Positions 33,796-44,661 of a stretch of DNA of 64,000 nt are shown in pieces. Below the pieces are notes generated by a model. The model did no database searches and was not told the DNA's origin. It saw only the letters and a list, made by a program, of their open reading frames with translations. This DNA comes from JAWKRB01 sp041389885. Its GTDB lineage: Bacteria; Myxococcota_A; Polyangia; Polyangiales; Ga0077539. The stretch is taken from positions 215,366 through 279,365 of the forward strand of contig JAWKRB010000010.1 of assembly GCA_041389885.1 (NCBI GenBank), read 5' to 3'. A program made the position numbers and the translations under genes. Each line of letters starts with the position of its first letter. Position 1 is the first letter of the stretch.

Positions 33796-35241
33796 ATGGC
33801 CCCCAACATCTCGGTGCAGCAAGACAACGACACGTCAGACGCCCCGAACTCGCCCTCGGGAACGATCACCCACGACGCCCCGGTGCAGAGCGCGGGCACG
33901 CCCGCCGAGCAGTCGCAGCGGGCGTCGCAGCGCGCGAGCAGCGCGGCCCAGGCCTGCGGCGGCACGGCGCAGGCGTACAACGTCACGGTCCCCTACTCGG
34001 GCACCACGATGTGCTTCGGCTCGGCCGCGGGCGGCGCGGGCGCGAGCCTCACGACGCTCGGGCAGGTGCTGATCGACGCCGTGGGCACCATGGGCCTGCA
34101 GTCGAAGGGGAGCTTCTCGGCGCAGACCAACGCCGCCATGGCGCTGCTCTCGCAGGCGAGCACGCAGCAGCACTCGCAGGGCAAGGTCGAGATCTTCGCG
34201 GGCGGCGGCATGGCGCCGGGGGCCTGCGGCTCAGGCGCGCCGGCGTCACCAGGGCCGAACACCCCGCCCGCGAAGACCGCCGAGAAGGTCACCGAGGTCG
34301 CCTGCGCGAGCACCTCGGCGATGAAGGCCTACAACGACTTCAAGACCAACGTCGGCTCGGCGAGCGACGCGAACGCGAAGGCGGGCTCGGCGAGCACCTG
34401 GGCCGAGCGCGAGGCCGCGGCCAGCGAGGCCTTCGCCGCCGAGCTCGGCGTGCTCAAGTCGGGCATGGACATGGTGAAGGCCGGCGCCGGCGCGGGCGCG
34501 CAGTTCGCCTCGGGCAGCGGCAAGGACGCGCTCAAGGCCGGCGGCTCCATGCTCGAGGCCGGCGCGGGCATGGCGGGCGCGATGTCGGCGATGATGAAGG
34601 GCGACATCGGCAGCGCGGTCAGCGGGCTCTCGGGCATGCTGGGCGGCGGCGCCGGCCTCGCGTCGGCGATGGGCATGGGAGGCGGGGGCGCCGACATCGA
34701 GGAGCGCGCGTCGGCGAACATCAAGATGGTCGCGGCGACGAAGATCTCGGGGGTCGCGCCCATCGGCATCGATTTCAAGACGGCCAACAAGTTCTCGGTG
34801 AACGCCGCGCTGGTGGTGGACTTCACCACGATCACCTGGGGCGCCTTCGCCGCCGCGAAGTTCGAGGTCAAATCGATGGGCGCGGTGAAGACCGCGTCGA
34901 GCACCCTCGAGATGAAGGCCAAGGCCACGGGCAAGATCGACTGCAAGGCGTCTTTCACGGCGAAGGCGCCGCTCATCACCATCGACGGCGACACCACCGT
35001 GACCAAGACGCTCACGGTGAAGAAGGACACGCACCTCAAGGCGAAGCTCCAGGTCGACAAGAACTCGAAGCTCAAGGGCGAGCTCCTCGTCGAGAAGAAG
35101 ACCACGCTGAAGAACACCCTCACGGTGCACAGCCGCACGACGCTCAAGGCGAACCTCACGGCGCAGAAGAACGCGATCGTGAAGGGCGACGTGACCATCA
35201 ACGGCAAGCTGCGCTCCAAGGGCACCGTCGTGCTCGGCTGA
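33796..35241 (+). CDS. Spike-like protein with Gly/Ala/Met segment and C-terminal beta-helix
   Basis: 481 residues from ATG 33796, with GAGAGGA about 12 bases upstream. The N-terminal 150 residues include a PAAR/DUF4150-like stretch (YNVTVPYSGTTMCFGSAAGG, then GAGASLTTLGQVLIDAVG). Residues about 230-300 are Gly/Ala/Met-rich, resembling a glycine zipper. The final 110 residues are short regular repeats (DGDTTVTKTLTVKKDTHLKA, then KLQVDKNSKLKGELLV) like the C-terminal beta-helix of VgrG or phage gp5 spikes. No known enzyme domain is visible. Family unassigned; a separately encoded spike extension or membrane-active effector is inferred. Confidence 0.6.
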   Translation: MAPNISVQQDNDTSDAPNSPSGTITHDAPVQSAGTPAEQSQRASQRASSAAQACGGTAQAYNVTVPYSGTTMCFGSAAGGAGASLTTLGQVLIDAVGTMGLQSKGSFSAQTNAAMALLSQASTQQHSQGKVEIFAGGGMAPGACGSGAPASPGPNTPPAKTAEKVTEVACASTSAMKAYNDFKTNVGSASDANAKAGSASTWAEREAAASEAFAAELGVLKSGMDMVKAGAGAGAQFASGSGKDALKAGGSMLEAGAGMAGAMSAMMKGDIGSAVSGLSGMLGGGAGLASAMGMGGGGADIEERASANIKMVAATKISGVAPIGIDFKTANKFSVNAALVVDFTTITWGAFAAAKFEVKSMGAVKTASSTLEMKAKATGKIDCKASFTAKAPLITIDGDTTVTKTLTVKKDTHLKAKLQVDKNSKLKGELLVEKKTTLKNTLTVHSRTTLKANLTAQKNAIVKGDVTINGKLRSKGTVVLG

Positions 35242-35255
35242 CCGGCGCTGACCCG

Positions 35256-37184
35256 ATGCGAGAGATCACCAGCACCGAGTCCCTCGACGCCGCCCTCGAC
35301 GAGGACGGCGGGCTCCACGAGTGCGCCGTGCGCGGCCTCGACCTGCGCGCTCGTCGCTTCGTCGACCTGAGCTTCACCGGCGTGGCCTTCGTCGACTGCG
35401 CCCTCGACGACGCGGCCTTCGTGCGCGCGCCGCTGACCGGCGCGCTCTTCGTGGGCTGCAGCCTGCGCGGCGCGCTCTTCGCCGAGCTCTCGCTCACGCA
35501 GTGCGCGTTTCTCCCCAGCGGCGACCAGCCCTGCGCGCTCGACGACGCGATCTTCGGCCTGGTCTCGGGCGAGGACGTGGTCTTTCAGCGCGCGACGCTG
35601 CGGGGCGCGGTCTTCGGCGCGAGCACCCTCGCCCGCGTCGTGCTCGACGCCTGCGAGGCGCCGCGCATGCTGCTGCAGGAGGTGCGCTTCGAGGTGATCG
35701 ACGCGCGGGGCAGCGACCTGGCGGGGCTCCGGGGCGAGCTCGTGACGCTGCAGTCGGCCGACCTCTCGGGCTGCGACCTGCGGCAGAGCGCGCTGCCCGA
35801 CGCGACCCTCGACGACGCGGTGCTCCGAGGCGCGCAGCTGGCGGGCGCCGACCTCTCCGGCGCGCGGCTCCGCGGGCTCGACTTCACGGGCGTGGCCTCG
35901 ATGACCCGTCGCCTCGCGGGCGCCGACCTCACCGCGGCCCGGCTCGCGGGGCTGAGCCTCACCGACGCCGAGCTCGACGGCGCGACCCTCGACCAGGCCG
36001 ACCTCACCCGCGCCGACCTGACCGGGGCCTCGCTGCGCGACGCCTCGCTCTCCGAGGCCGCGCTCGAGGGCGCCTCGCTGCGCGACGCCGAGCTCTCGGG
36101 CGCGGACCTCTCCCTCGCGGGCGCCGCGTCGGCGGACCTGCGCGTGAGGCCCGCCTCGGGCGCGTCGTTCTCTCGCGCCGACCTCTTCTGCGCGAAGCTC
36201 GCGGGCGCGAGCTTCACCGACTGCCTCTTCGACGAGACGCGCCTGGTCGACGTCGACCTCGCGGGCGCGAGCTTCACCGACTGCTCCTTCGAGCGCGCGT
36301 TCGCGCGGGCGACGCGCTTCGCGGGCGCGGGCTACGCGGCCTGCTCGTGGGCGGGCGCGGCGCTGGCCGAGGCCGACTTCTCGGGCGCCTCGCTGGTCGA
36401 CTGCGATTTCACGGGCGCGGCCTGCGTGGGCGCGCGCTTCGACGGCGCGACGCTCGACGACGCGACGCTCACCGAGGCCGACCTCACCGGCGCGTCGTTC
36501 GAGGGCGCGCGGCTCTTTCGCGCGGCGCTCGAGGGCGCGACGCTGGTGCAGGCTGATCTTCGCCGCGCCGACTGCGAGCGCGTGGAGTTCGGCGCGGCCG
36601 ACCTCCGCGACGTGCGCCTGGGCGACGGCACGCGGCTGGTGTGCGCGCAGCTCGCAGGGGCCAACGCGGCGGGGGTCGACCTGCGCGGGTGCCTCCTCGA
36701 CGACGTCGACCTGAGCGGCGCCAACCTCGAGGGCGCGCGCCTCGACGCCTGCGGCATGGAGCGCGCGACGCTCAACGACGCGCGGATGCGGGGCGCGAGC
36801 CTCATCGAGGCGCGGGCGCGGCTGGCCGAATTCGCGCGGGCGACGCTGGCCGAGGCCGACCTCCGCGGCGCCGACCTGCGCGAGTCGAACCTCGCGTCGT
36901 GCGTGGCGCCCCGCGCGCGCTTCACCCTCGCGCGCATGGACCGCGCGAGCCTCCCCCGCGCCGACCTCCGCTTCGCGACGATGGACCACGCGAGCGCGCG
37001 GTGGCTCGACCTGTCGCACGCGGTCCTCGACGAGTGCGACCTCTCCTACGCCGACCTCACGGGCTCGCTGCTGCACCGCGCGCGCATGCAGTCGGCCCGG
37101 CGCAACGACACGACCCTCACCGACGTCATCGCGACCGATCAGTCGCTGGCCGCGGCCGAAGACTTTCGCCCGGCGCGGGGGTAG
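35256..37184 (+). CDS. Large pentapeptide-repeat protein
   Basis: 642 residues from ATG 35256. Nearly the entire chain after about residue 20 consists of pentapeptide repeats of the form A-(D/N)-(L/F)-x-(G/R), predicting a very long quadrilateral beta-helix. There are short irregular loops, for example SLTQCAFLPSGDQPCALDDA near residues 85-105. There is no signal peptide. It is the last plus-strand gene of the type VI island and overlaps the convergent membrane gene by 46 bases. Possible roles are spike-bound scaffold, cargo carrier or DNA-mimic effector; the sequence does not decide. Confidence 0.8.
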   Translation: MREITSTESLDAALDEDGGLHECAVRGLDLRARRFVDLSFTGVAFVDCALDDAAFVRAPLTGALFVGCSLRGALFAELSLTQCAFLPSGDQPCALDDAIFGLVSGEDVVFQRATLRGAVFGASTLARVVLDACEAPRMLLQEVRFEVIDARGSDLAGLRGELVTLQSADLSGCDLRQSALPDATLDDAVLRGAQLAGADLSGARLRGLDFTGVASMTRRLAGADLTAARLAGLSLTDAELDGATLDQADLTRADLTGASLRDASLSEAALEGASLRDAELSGADLSLAGAASADLRVRPASGASFSRADLFCAKLAGASFTDCLFDETRLVDVDLAGASFTDCSFERAFARATRFAGAGYAACSWAGAALAEADFSGASLVDCDFTGAACVGARFDGATLDDATLTEADLTGASFEGARLFRAALEGATLVQADLRRADCERVEFGAADLRDVRLGDGTRLVCAQLAGANAAGVDLRGCLLDDVDLSGANLEGARLDACGMERATLNDARMRGASLIEARARLAEFARATLAEADLRGADLRESNLASCVAPRARFTLARMDRASLPRADLRFATMDHASARWLDLSHAVLDECDLSYADLTGSLLHRARMQSARRNDTTLTDVIATDQSLAAAEDFRPARG

Positions 37185-37591
37185 AGCCCGCGCATCCAGC
37201 GCGCGGCCTCGAGCACCCGCTCGGGCTCTCCGACGCACAGTCGCACGGGCACGCCGGCGACCTCGACCATGAGCGCCAGCGACTCCGAGTCTTCGACGGG
37301 CTCGCCCCGCGCGTCGCGCAGGCGGTCGAGGGGCATCGTCCGCGGCGTCACCCCGGGGGAGAACCCGCGGGGGCTCACGCGCAGCCCGCCGAGGTCGCGG
37401 TCGTGGGTGAGCACCGTCGCGCCGGTGAGCATCCAGAGCATGGGCGCCGTGATCGCCGCCAGCCCGACGCCCGCGCCGAGGTGGCCCGCCGCGCCCAGCG
37501 CCACGGCCACCGCGAGGGTGGGCAGCGCGACGGCGGGGATCGACCAGGCGGGGAAGCGACGGAGCACGAATTCGTCGGGCGCGTCGCTCAT
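37139..37591 (-). CDS. Small membrane protein coupled to vgrG
   Basis: 150 residues. Two hydrophobic segments (WSIPAVALPTLAVAVALGAA and GVGLAAITAPMLWMLTGATV) are followed by a soluble beta-rich tail (LRVSPRGFSPG, then LALMVEVAGVPVRLCVG), an arrangement like small bacterial PH-like membrane proteins. Its ATG overlaps the vgrG stop by four bases (ATGA), so it is translationally coupled. An immunity protein or assembly factor for the spike cargo is possible but unsupported by any motif. Confidence 0.7.
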   Translation of the reverse strand: MSDAPDEFVLRRFPAWSIPAVALPTLAVAVALGAAGHLGAGVGLAAITAPMLWMLTGATVLTHDRDLGGLRVSPRGFSPGVTPRTMPLDRLRDARGEPVEDSESLALMVEVAGVPVRLCVGEPERVLEAARWMRGLYPRAGRKSSAAASD

Positions 37592-39066
37592 CCCGACTGG
37601 TCGTCGAAGGTCACGGTGATGCCGTGGCGCGTGCGGATCTGGCTCTGCGTGGCGTTGCCTGCGTTGACGGGCGAGGCCGTCTCCATGTTGGGCACCGACG
37701 AGGCGATGATGGGGCGGTCGGGGTCGCCGTTCACGTGCACCAGCAGCACCTCGGTGCCGACGTGCAGCGGAAACTGCACGCCGTAGCCGCTCCCCGAGGC
37801 GGGCTGGGCCATGCGGATCCAGCGCGAGGCCTTGCCGCCCGGCGTGCCCGCGACGTCCCAGGGGAGGATGACCTTGTAGCGCCCGTGCTCGTCGACCGGG
37901 GTGGCGCGGTCGCCGTCGGCGGGGGCGTCGACCTTCCCGTGCACCACGCCGGCGATGCGCGGCAGGGGCGTGACCCGCTCGGGGCGCCAGGGGACCTCGT
38001 AGGGGATCGCCTCGAACTCGTTGCGATAGGCCTCCACACCGTGGCCGTCGCCCGTCCCCGTCCCGCCCGGCTGCCGCACGCGGTGGCGCAGCCGGGTGAC
38101 GACGTAGAGCTGGTCCATGCCCTCGACGGGGTGGCCCTCCAGCGTGAACTTGTGCCCCGCGCGCAGCCCGCGCACGGCGGTGGTGCCCGCGTAGACGTCC
38201 CGCCGCGCGAAGAGCTCCTGCGCCCGCACGCGGGCGAGCCGCGTGCCCTGCGCCGCGTCCTTGAAGTGCTCGCCGTAGTACACCTGATCGCCGACGCCGG
38301 CGGCGTCGACGGCCTGCTCCGACACCAGGGGCACCGAGGGCGTGCGGTAGTTGTAGTCGCGCACGGTGACCTTCGCGGGCACGGTGCGTCGGGTGCGGGT
38401 GATCGCGCTCAGCCTCGCCTCGCCGCCGGTCGTGCCGCCGCGGGGGTCGTAGGTCAGCGCGGCGAACCCGTCGAGCTCGACGAAGGCGTTGTTGGCGTCG
38501 GTGAACACCACCCTCTCCCCCGCGTCGCCGTGCTCGAAGAAGAAGAAGATCCCCTCGTACTCCATCACCCGCGAGAGGAACTGATAGTCCGTCTCCTCGT
38601 ACTGCACCTTGTATTCGTAGGGCGTGTACCTGCGGGTGAGCCGGAGCTCGTAGTGGTCCCCCTCGGTCAGGCCGAGCTCGCCGAGCACGTCCTTGATGAC
38701 CTGCGGCGCCGAGAGGTTCTGGTAGACCCAGGAGCCCTGGGTGAGCGTGGCGTCAAAGAGCCTCGGGACCAGCCGCAGTCGGTAGAGCACGGGCGTCGGC
38801 TCGGCGGTGCTGAGCATCTGCACCTCGCGCACGACCCCGTGAATTCGGTGCTCCTCGTACTCCCCGAAGGCGATCGTCGCGGTGTTCGCGAGCAGCTCGT
38901 CGACGATCGCGTCCGAGAGCGCCGAGGGCGACTCGACGGTGAGGTCGAAGACGTAGAGCTGCGAGAGCCCTTCGCTGCCGTCGAGCTCTCGCACGAAGAG
39001 GTCCGGCGCCTGGGGTGAGGCGCTGCGAAAGACCGCGGTGTACCTCGCGTGTTCCTGCGTCGTCAT
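37588..39066 (-). CDS. vgrG: Type VI secretion spike protein VgrG (TssI), lacking C-terminal helix
   Basis: 492 residues. The gp27-like part carries YKVQYEETDYQFLSRVMEYE and GIFFFFEHG, the classic VgrG block. The OB-fold gp5-like domain has GRYKVILPWDVAG, ASRWIRMAQPASG and GTEVLLVHVNGDPDRPI. The protein stops at HGITVTFDDQSG, where most VgrG proteins continue into the beta-helical needle. It therefore seems to lack that extension, while a plus-strand gene 2.4 kb away encodes a separate beta-helix-like chain. No tssB/C/K/M genes are present, so this is an accessory island that would rely on a secretion apparatus elsewhere. Confidence 0.93.
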   Translation of the reverse strand: MTTQEHARYTAVFRSASPQAPDLFVRELDGSEGLSQLYVFDLTVESPSALSDAIVDELLANTATIAFGEYEEHRIHGVVREVQMLSTAEPTPVLYRLRLVPRLFDATLTQGSWVYQNLSAPQVIKDVLGELGLTEGDHYELRLTRRYTPYEYKVQYEETDYQFLSRVMEYEGIFFFFEHGDAGERVVFTDANNAFVELDGFAALTYDPRGGTTGGEARLSAITRTRRTVPAKVTVRDYNYRTPSVPLVSEQAVDAAGVGDQVYYGEHFKDAAQGTRLARVRAQELFARRDVYAGTTAVRGLRAGHKFTLEGHPVEGMDQLYVVTRLRHRVRQPGGTGTGDGHGVEAYRNEFEAIPYEVPWRPERVTPLPRIAGVVHGKVDAPADGDRATPVDEHGRYKVILPWDVAGTPGGKASRWIRMAQPASGSGYGVQFPLHVGTEVLLVHVNGDPDRPIIASSVPNMETASPVNAGNATQSQIRTRHGITVTFDDQSG

Positions 39067-39126
39067 CGTGGCTGGGATGGGACGTCATGTAGCGCCCGCG
39101 GTCAAGCCTCGCGAGCGGCGGCGCGG

Positions 39127-41886
<2,760 letters not shown>

Positions 41887-41983
41887 TCTGTAAGCTCGAC
41901 TCCTGCGCCGCAGGGACGTGACCGGGTGCTTTGCGGGGCCCGGATGGTAGTGCCACTCTGCCGCCCCGCGCCAGTGCTCGCGC

Positions 41984-42415
41984 TCACGCCCCGAGCCTCG
42001 CGAGCAGCGCCGTAGGCGACAGCACCTCGAAGCCCAGGTCGGTGGGGTAGTGCTTCGCGTTGCCCGTCAGCACCGCGTCGGCCCGGCCCGCCAGGCAGAG
42101 GTCGACGAAGACCCGATCGCCCTCGTCGACCAGGGCCACCGTCGAGGCCGCGCCCAGGCGCACGCGCTCGCCGCCCTCGCAGAGCGACGCGATCAGCGCC
42201 TCGCGCCGCGCGGGGTCGACGCCGCGAAACTTCGGCCGCGCCAGCACCTCGCGGTACTCCGCCTCGACCCGCTCCTCGAGCAGCACCGACGCGCCCGACG
42301 CGCGCACCGCGGCGAGGCAGAGGTCGGGCGTGCGGCCGGGGTGGAGCAGGGCAGAGACGAGCACGTTGGTGTCGACCACGAGTCGCACGGCGCTCCGCGA
42401 TAGCCCCGGTTCCAC
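41984..42415 (-). CDS. PIN-domain protein, putative toxin-like ribonuclease
   Basis: 143 residues from 42415, or 134 from GTG 42388, which gives the typical N-terminus (VRLVVDTNVLVSALLHPG). The PIN acidic residues are present: D in VVDTN, E in the EYREVL segment, and two Asp near GDRVFVDLCLAGRADAVLTG. It belongs to the COG1569-like PIN group often annotated as toxin of a toxin-antitoxin pair. No antitoxin gene is adjacent on either side: upstream is the divergent Thg1-like gene, downstream is sucA across a 97-base gap. It may act alone in RNA turnover. Confidence 0.8.
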   Translation of the reverse strand: MEPGLSRSAVRLVVDTNVLVSALLHPGRTPDLCLAAVRASGASVLLEERVEAEYREVLARPKFRGVDPARREALIASLCEGGERVRLGAASTVALVDEGDRVFVDLCLAGRADAVLTGNAKHYPTDLGFEVLSPTALLARLGA

Positions 42416-42444
42416 CCCGGCGCAAGCGCCGCTACCCTCGCGCG

Positions 42445-43233
42445 GTGCACCCGCCGCCCCGAAAGCCGTCTTCGTTCGAGAGCCTCGACCGCCGCATGCG
42501 GGTGTACGAGACCGCCCACGACCACTGCGTGCTCCCCGGGGTGCACATCGTCGCGCGCATCGACGGCCGCTCGTTCTCGCACCTCACCCGCGACGTGATG
42601 GCGATCACCGAGCCCTACGACCCGCGGCTCCGCGACGCGATGGTGACCGCCCTCACGCACCTCATGCGCTGCGGGTTCTCGACCCTCTACGGGTACACCC
42701 AGAGCGACGAGATCTCCCTGCTGCTGCGGCGCGACGAGGCCGCCTTCGGGCGCAAGGAGCGAAAGCTGGTCTCGGTGCTCGCGGGGGAGGCCAGCGCGAG
42801 CTTCTCCCTCGCCCTGGGGGTGCACGGCGCCTTCGACGCGCGGGTCTGTCAGCTCCCCCGCGACGAGGACGTGGTCGACTACTTTCGCTGGCGCCAGGAG
42901 GACGCCCACCGCAACGCCCTCAACGGCCACTGCTACTGGCTCCTCCGATCGCAGGGCCTCGACGACGTCACGGCGACCAAGCGTCTCCAGGGGGTGAACG
43001 TCGCCGCGCGCAACGAGCTGCTCTTTCAGCACGGGGTGAACTTCAACGAGCTCCCCGCGTGGCAGCGGCGAGGCGTCGGCGCGCGCTGGGTCGAGACCCG
43101 CGAAGAGGCCGTCGACCCGCGAAGCGGCGCCCCCGTCACCGCCACGCGGCGCGCCCTCGCCGTGCTCGACGCGCTCCCCATGAGGGACGACTACGACGCG
43201 ATGATCCGCGAGATCGTCGGGGCGCAACGGTAG
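42445..43233 (+). CDS. Thg1-like 3'-5' polymerase (tRNA-His guanylyltransferase family)
   Basis: 262 residues from GTG 42445. The palm-domain catalytic residues are present: D40-G41-R42 in VARIDGRSFSHLTR and D88 in YTQSDEISLLL, followed by LAGEASASFSLAL. DAHRNALNGHCYWLL replaces the eukaryotic HINNLYN motif, as in Thg1-like proteins (TLPs) of bacteria and archaea. TLPs add nucleotides in the 3'-5' direction to repair 5'-truncated tRNAs rather than adding G-1 to tRNA-His. The long C-terminal part shows no other domain. No tRNA gene is seen in the window. Confidence 0.88.
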   Translation: MHPPPRKPSSFESLDRRMRVYETAHDHCVLPGVHIVARIDGRSFSHLTRDVMAITEPYDPRLRDAMVTALTHLMRCGFSTLYGYTQSDEISLLLRRDEAAFGRKERKLVSVLAGEASASFSLALGVHGAFDARVCQLPRDEDVVDYFRWRQEDAHRNALNGHCYWLLRSQGLDDVTATKRLQGVNVAARNELLFQHGVNFNELPAWQRRGVGARWVETREEAVDPRSGAPVTATRRALAVLDALPMRDDYDAMIREIVGAQR

Positions 43234-43235
43234 AA

Positions 43236-43275
43236 CACCAGCAGAATCAATGTATTATACGTTTTCTTCGCGGCG
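43236..43275 (+). promoter_or_regulatory. AT-rich patch, candidate metallothionein promoter
   Basis: A 40-base AT-rich stretch containing TATTATAC (43253-43260) stands out in a GC-rich neighbourhood, about 95 bases before the metallothionein ATG. TATTAT could act as a -10 element, and AGAAC at 43232-43236 resembles the AAC part of an ECF -35 element. Neither call is secure without transcript mapping. Confidence 0.3.
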
Positions 43276-43355
43276 CTGGTAAGGTTTGGACCGCGTGCTC
43301 CGTCATCACCCTGCGCCCCCGACGGTGTGGGGCCGCGAATCGAGGAGAGAGAGCC

Positions 43356-43538
43356 ATGAGCGAGAAGAAGTCCTGCGGCTGCGCCAACTGCGGCCCGACC
43401 TGCAACTGCGCCGCGCAGGGGCGCGCCCCCGCGGCCGGCGAGTGCTGCTGCGGCGCGACGTGCCAGTGCCCGCCGAACTGCGCCTGCCCCCCGTCGTGCA
43501 ACTGCGCCGCGGTGCAGCGCCGTCAGGCGGGAGGGTGA
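43356..43538 (+). CDS. Bacterial metallothionein-like Cys-rich protein
   Basis: 60 residues with 14 cysteines. Cys-x-Cys and Cys-x2-Cys spacings recur: C7, C9, C12, C16, C18, C30-C32, C36, C38, C42, C44, C48, C50. This is a metallothionein arrangement, likely to bind Cu(I), Cd or Zn. ATG 43356 follows GAGGAGAGAGAG. There are no His ligands and no fold similarity to SmtA is claimed. The stop is one base from the start of the ECF sigma gene, so the two probably form a metal-response operon. Confidence 0.8.
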   Translation: MSEKKSCGCANCGPTCNCAAQGRAPAAGECCCGATCQCPPNCACPPSCNCAAVQRRQAGG

Positions 43539-43539
43539 C

Positions 43540-44094
43540 GTGCGCGCAGAGGTCGACGCGCGCGCGGTGACGGCGGCGATTCAGGCGGAGCGCGGTCGCT
43601 TCGTCGACTTTCTGCGACGGCGGGTCGGCGACGAGGCCGAGGACGTATTTCAGCAATCCCTCCTCCGCGCCGTCGAGCGCGCGGGGGAGCTTCGAGACCC
43701 CGCCCTCGCGCGGCCGTGGTTCTGGCGGGTGCTCCGCAACGCCGTCGCCGACCACCACGCCGCGCGGGTCTCGCGCGAGGCCCGCCTCGCCGCCGTTCGC
43801 GCGACCGGCCCCGAGGCCCCCGCCGAAGAGACCGCGGCCTGCGCGTGCGCGCTCGGGCTGCTCTCTCAGCTCTCGCCGGACCACGCCGAGATCCTGCGCC
43901 GGGTCGACCTCGACGACGAGCGCGTGGTCGACGTCGCCCGCGAGCTCGGGATCACCCCCGACCACGCGTCCGTGCGCCTGCACCGCGCCCGCGCGTCGCT
44001 CCGCGCTCGGCTCGTGGGCTGCTGCGCCGTGCGCTCGATGCGCGCGTGCTTCACCTGCGACTGCCCGCGCGACCACGGCTCGCCCGCGGCTTGA
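43540..44094 (+). CDS. ECF sigma factor with Cys-rich C-terminus (CorE/ECF44-like)
   Basis: 184 residues from GTG 43540, with GGGAGG just upstream. Region 2 lies near residues 20-75 (VGDEAEDVFQQSLLRAVERA; WFWRVLRNAVADHHAAR); region 4 near 105-155 (LSQLSPDHAEILRRVDL). A CxC (C101, C103) precedes region 4. The tail has C161, C162, C170, C173 and C175, including a CFTCDCP motif. CorE of Myxococcus xanthus senses copper through such a C-terminal Cys domain without an anti-sigma factor. None is visible here either, and the preceding gene encodes a metallothionein. Metal sensing is inferred by analogy; which metal is unknown. Confidence 0.85.
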   Translation: MRAEVDARAVTAAIQAERGRFVDFLRRRVGDEAEDVFQQSLLRAVERAGELRDPALARPWFWRVLRNAVADHHAARVSREARLAAVRATGPEAPAEETAACACALGLLSQLSPDHAEILRRVDLDDERVVDVARELGITPDHASVRLHRARASLRARLVGCCAVRSMRACFTCDCPRDHGSPAA

Positions 44095-44126
44095 CCTCGG
44101 GGCCGTTGCGTCGTCCCATCCCGCGC

Positions 44127-44661
44127 ATGGAGCCTCGACGACCGACCCGCAGCGCCCACCGCTCCCTCTTCCCCGCGCTGGTCACGGTCCTCGCGGCTTG
44201 CAACCGCAGCGCGCCGCCTCCGGAGAGCCCCGGCAATCCCCCGTCGCCTCCGCCGCCGCCCCCGCCACCGACGAGCGCCGACGCCGGGGTCGCTCCGCGG
44301 CCCCCGGTCGAGCCCATTCCGCCGGGTCCCATCGCCATTCCCCTGGCGGGCGCGCCGATGCCCGTGACCCCGATGCCCCTCGATCCCCCCCGCAACCCGC
44401 CGGCGCCCGCGCCCGCGCCCGCGCTCGCGCCGCCTTCGCCCGCTCCCTCCGCGATGGGGGCGCCGCCCGCGCCCGCCGCGCCCGCGCCCGCCGCGCCTGC
44501 CGCGCCCGCGCCTGCCGCGCCGCGCCTGCCGCGCATCCGCTCCTCTCGCGGGTCGGGCGCCTGGGCTGTACATGGTGCACGACCACCCGCCGGGCACGCC
44601 GTGCCGTCCGGTCTCTCAGACCGAGATCGACGCGATTCGCGCGCAGCTCGGTCAGCGCTGA
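44127..44661 (+). pseudogene. Pro/Ala-rich lipoprotein, apparent frameshift
   Basis: The N-terminus has a signal peptide with lipobox (LVTVLAAC), then a Pro/Ala-rich linker to about 44530 in the frame of ATG 44127. Downstream, codon use in that frame becomes poor, while the plus-one frame encodes GLYMVHDHPPGTPCRP followed by TEIDAIRAQLGQR and a stop at 44661. A single-base indel in the GC-rich CCGCGCC-type repeats (about 44500-44560) would join the two. Alternatives are a sequencing error or a true broken gene. Function unknown. Confidence 0.6.

Noticed and set aside
41984..43233. PIN gene plus Thg1-like gene as a toxin-antitoxin pair
   Set aside because: The two are divergent and the Thg1-like protein is an enzyme, not an antitoxin-like DNA binder. 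A functional link remains only a speculation noted elsewhere.
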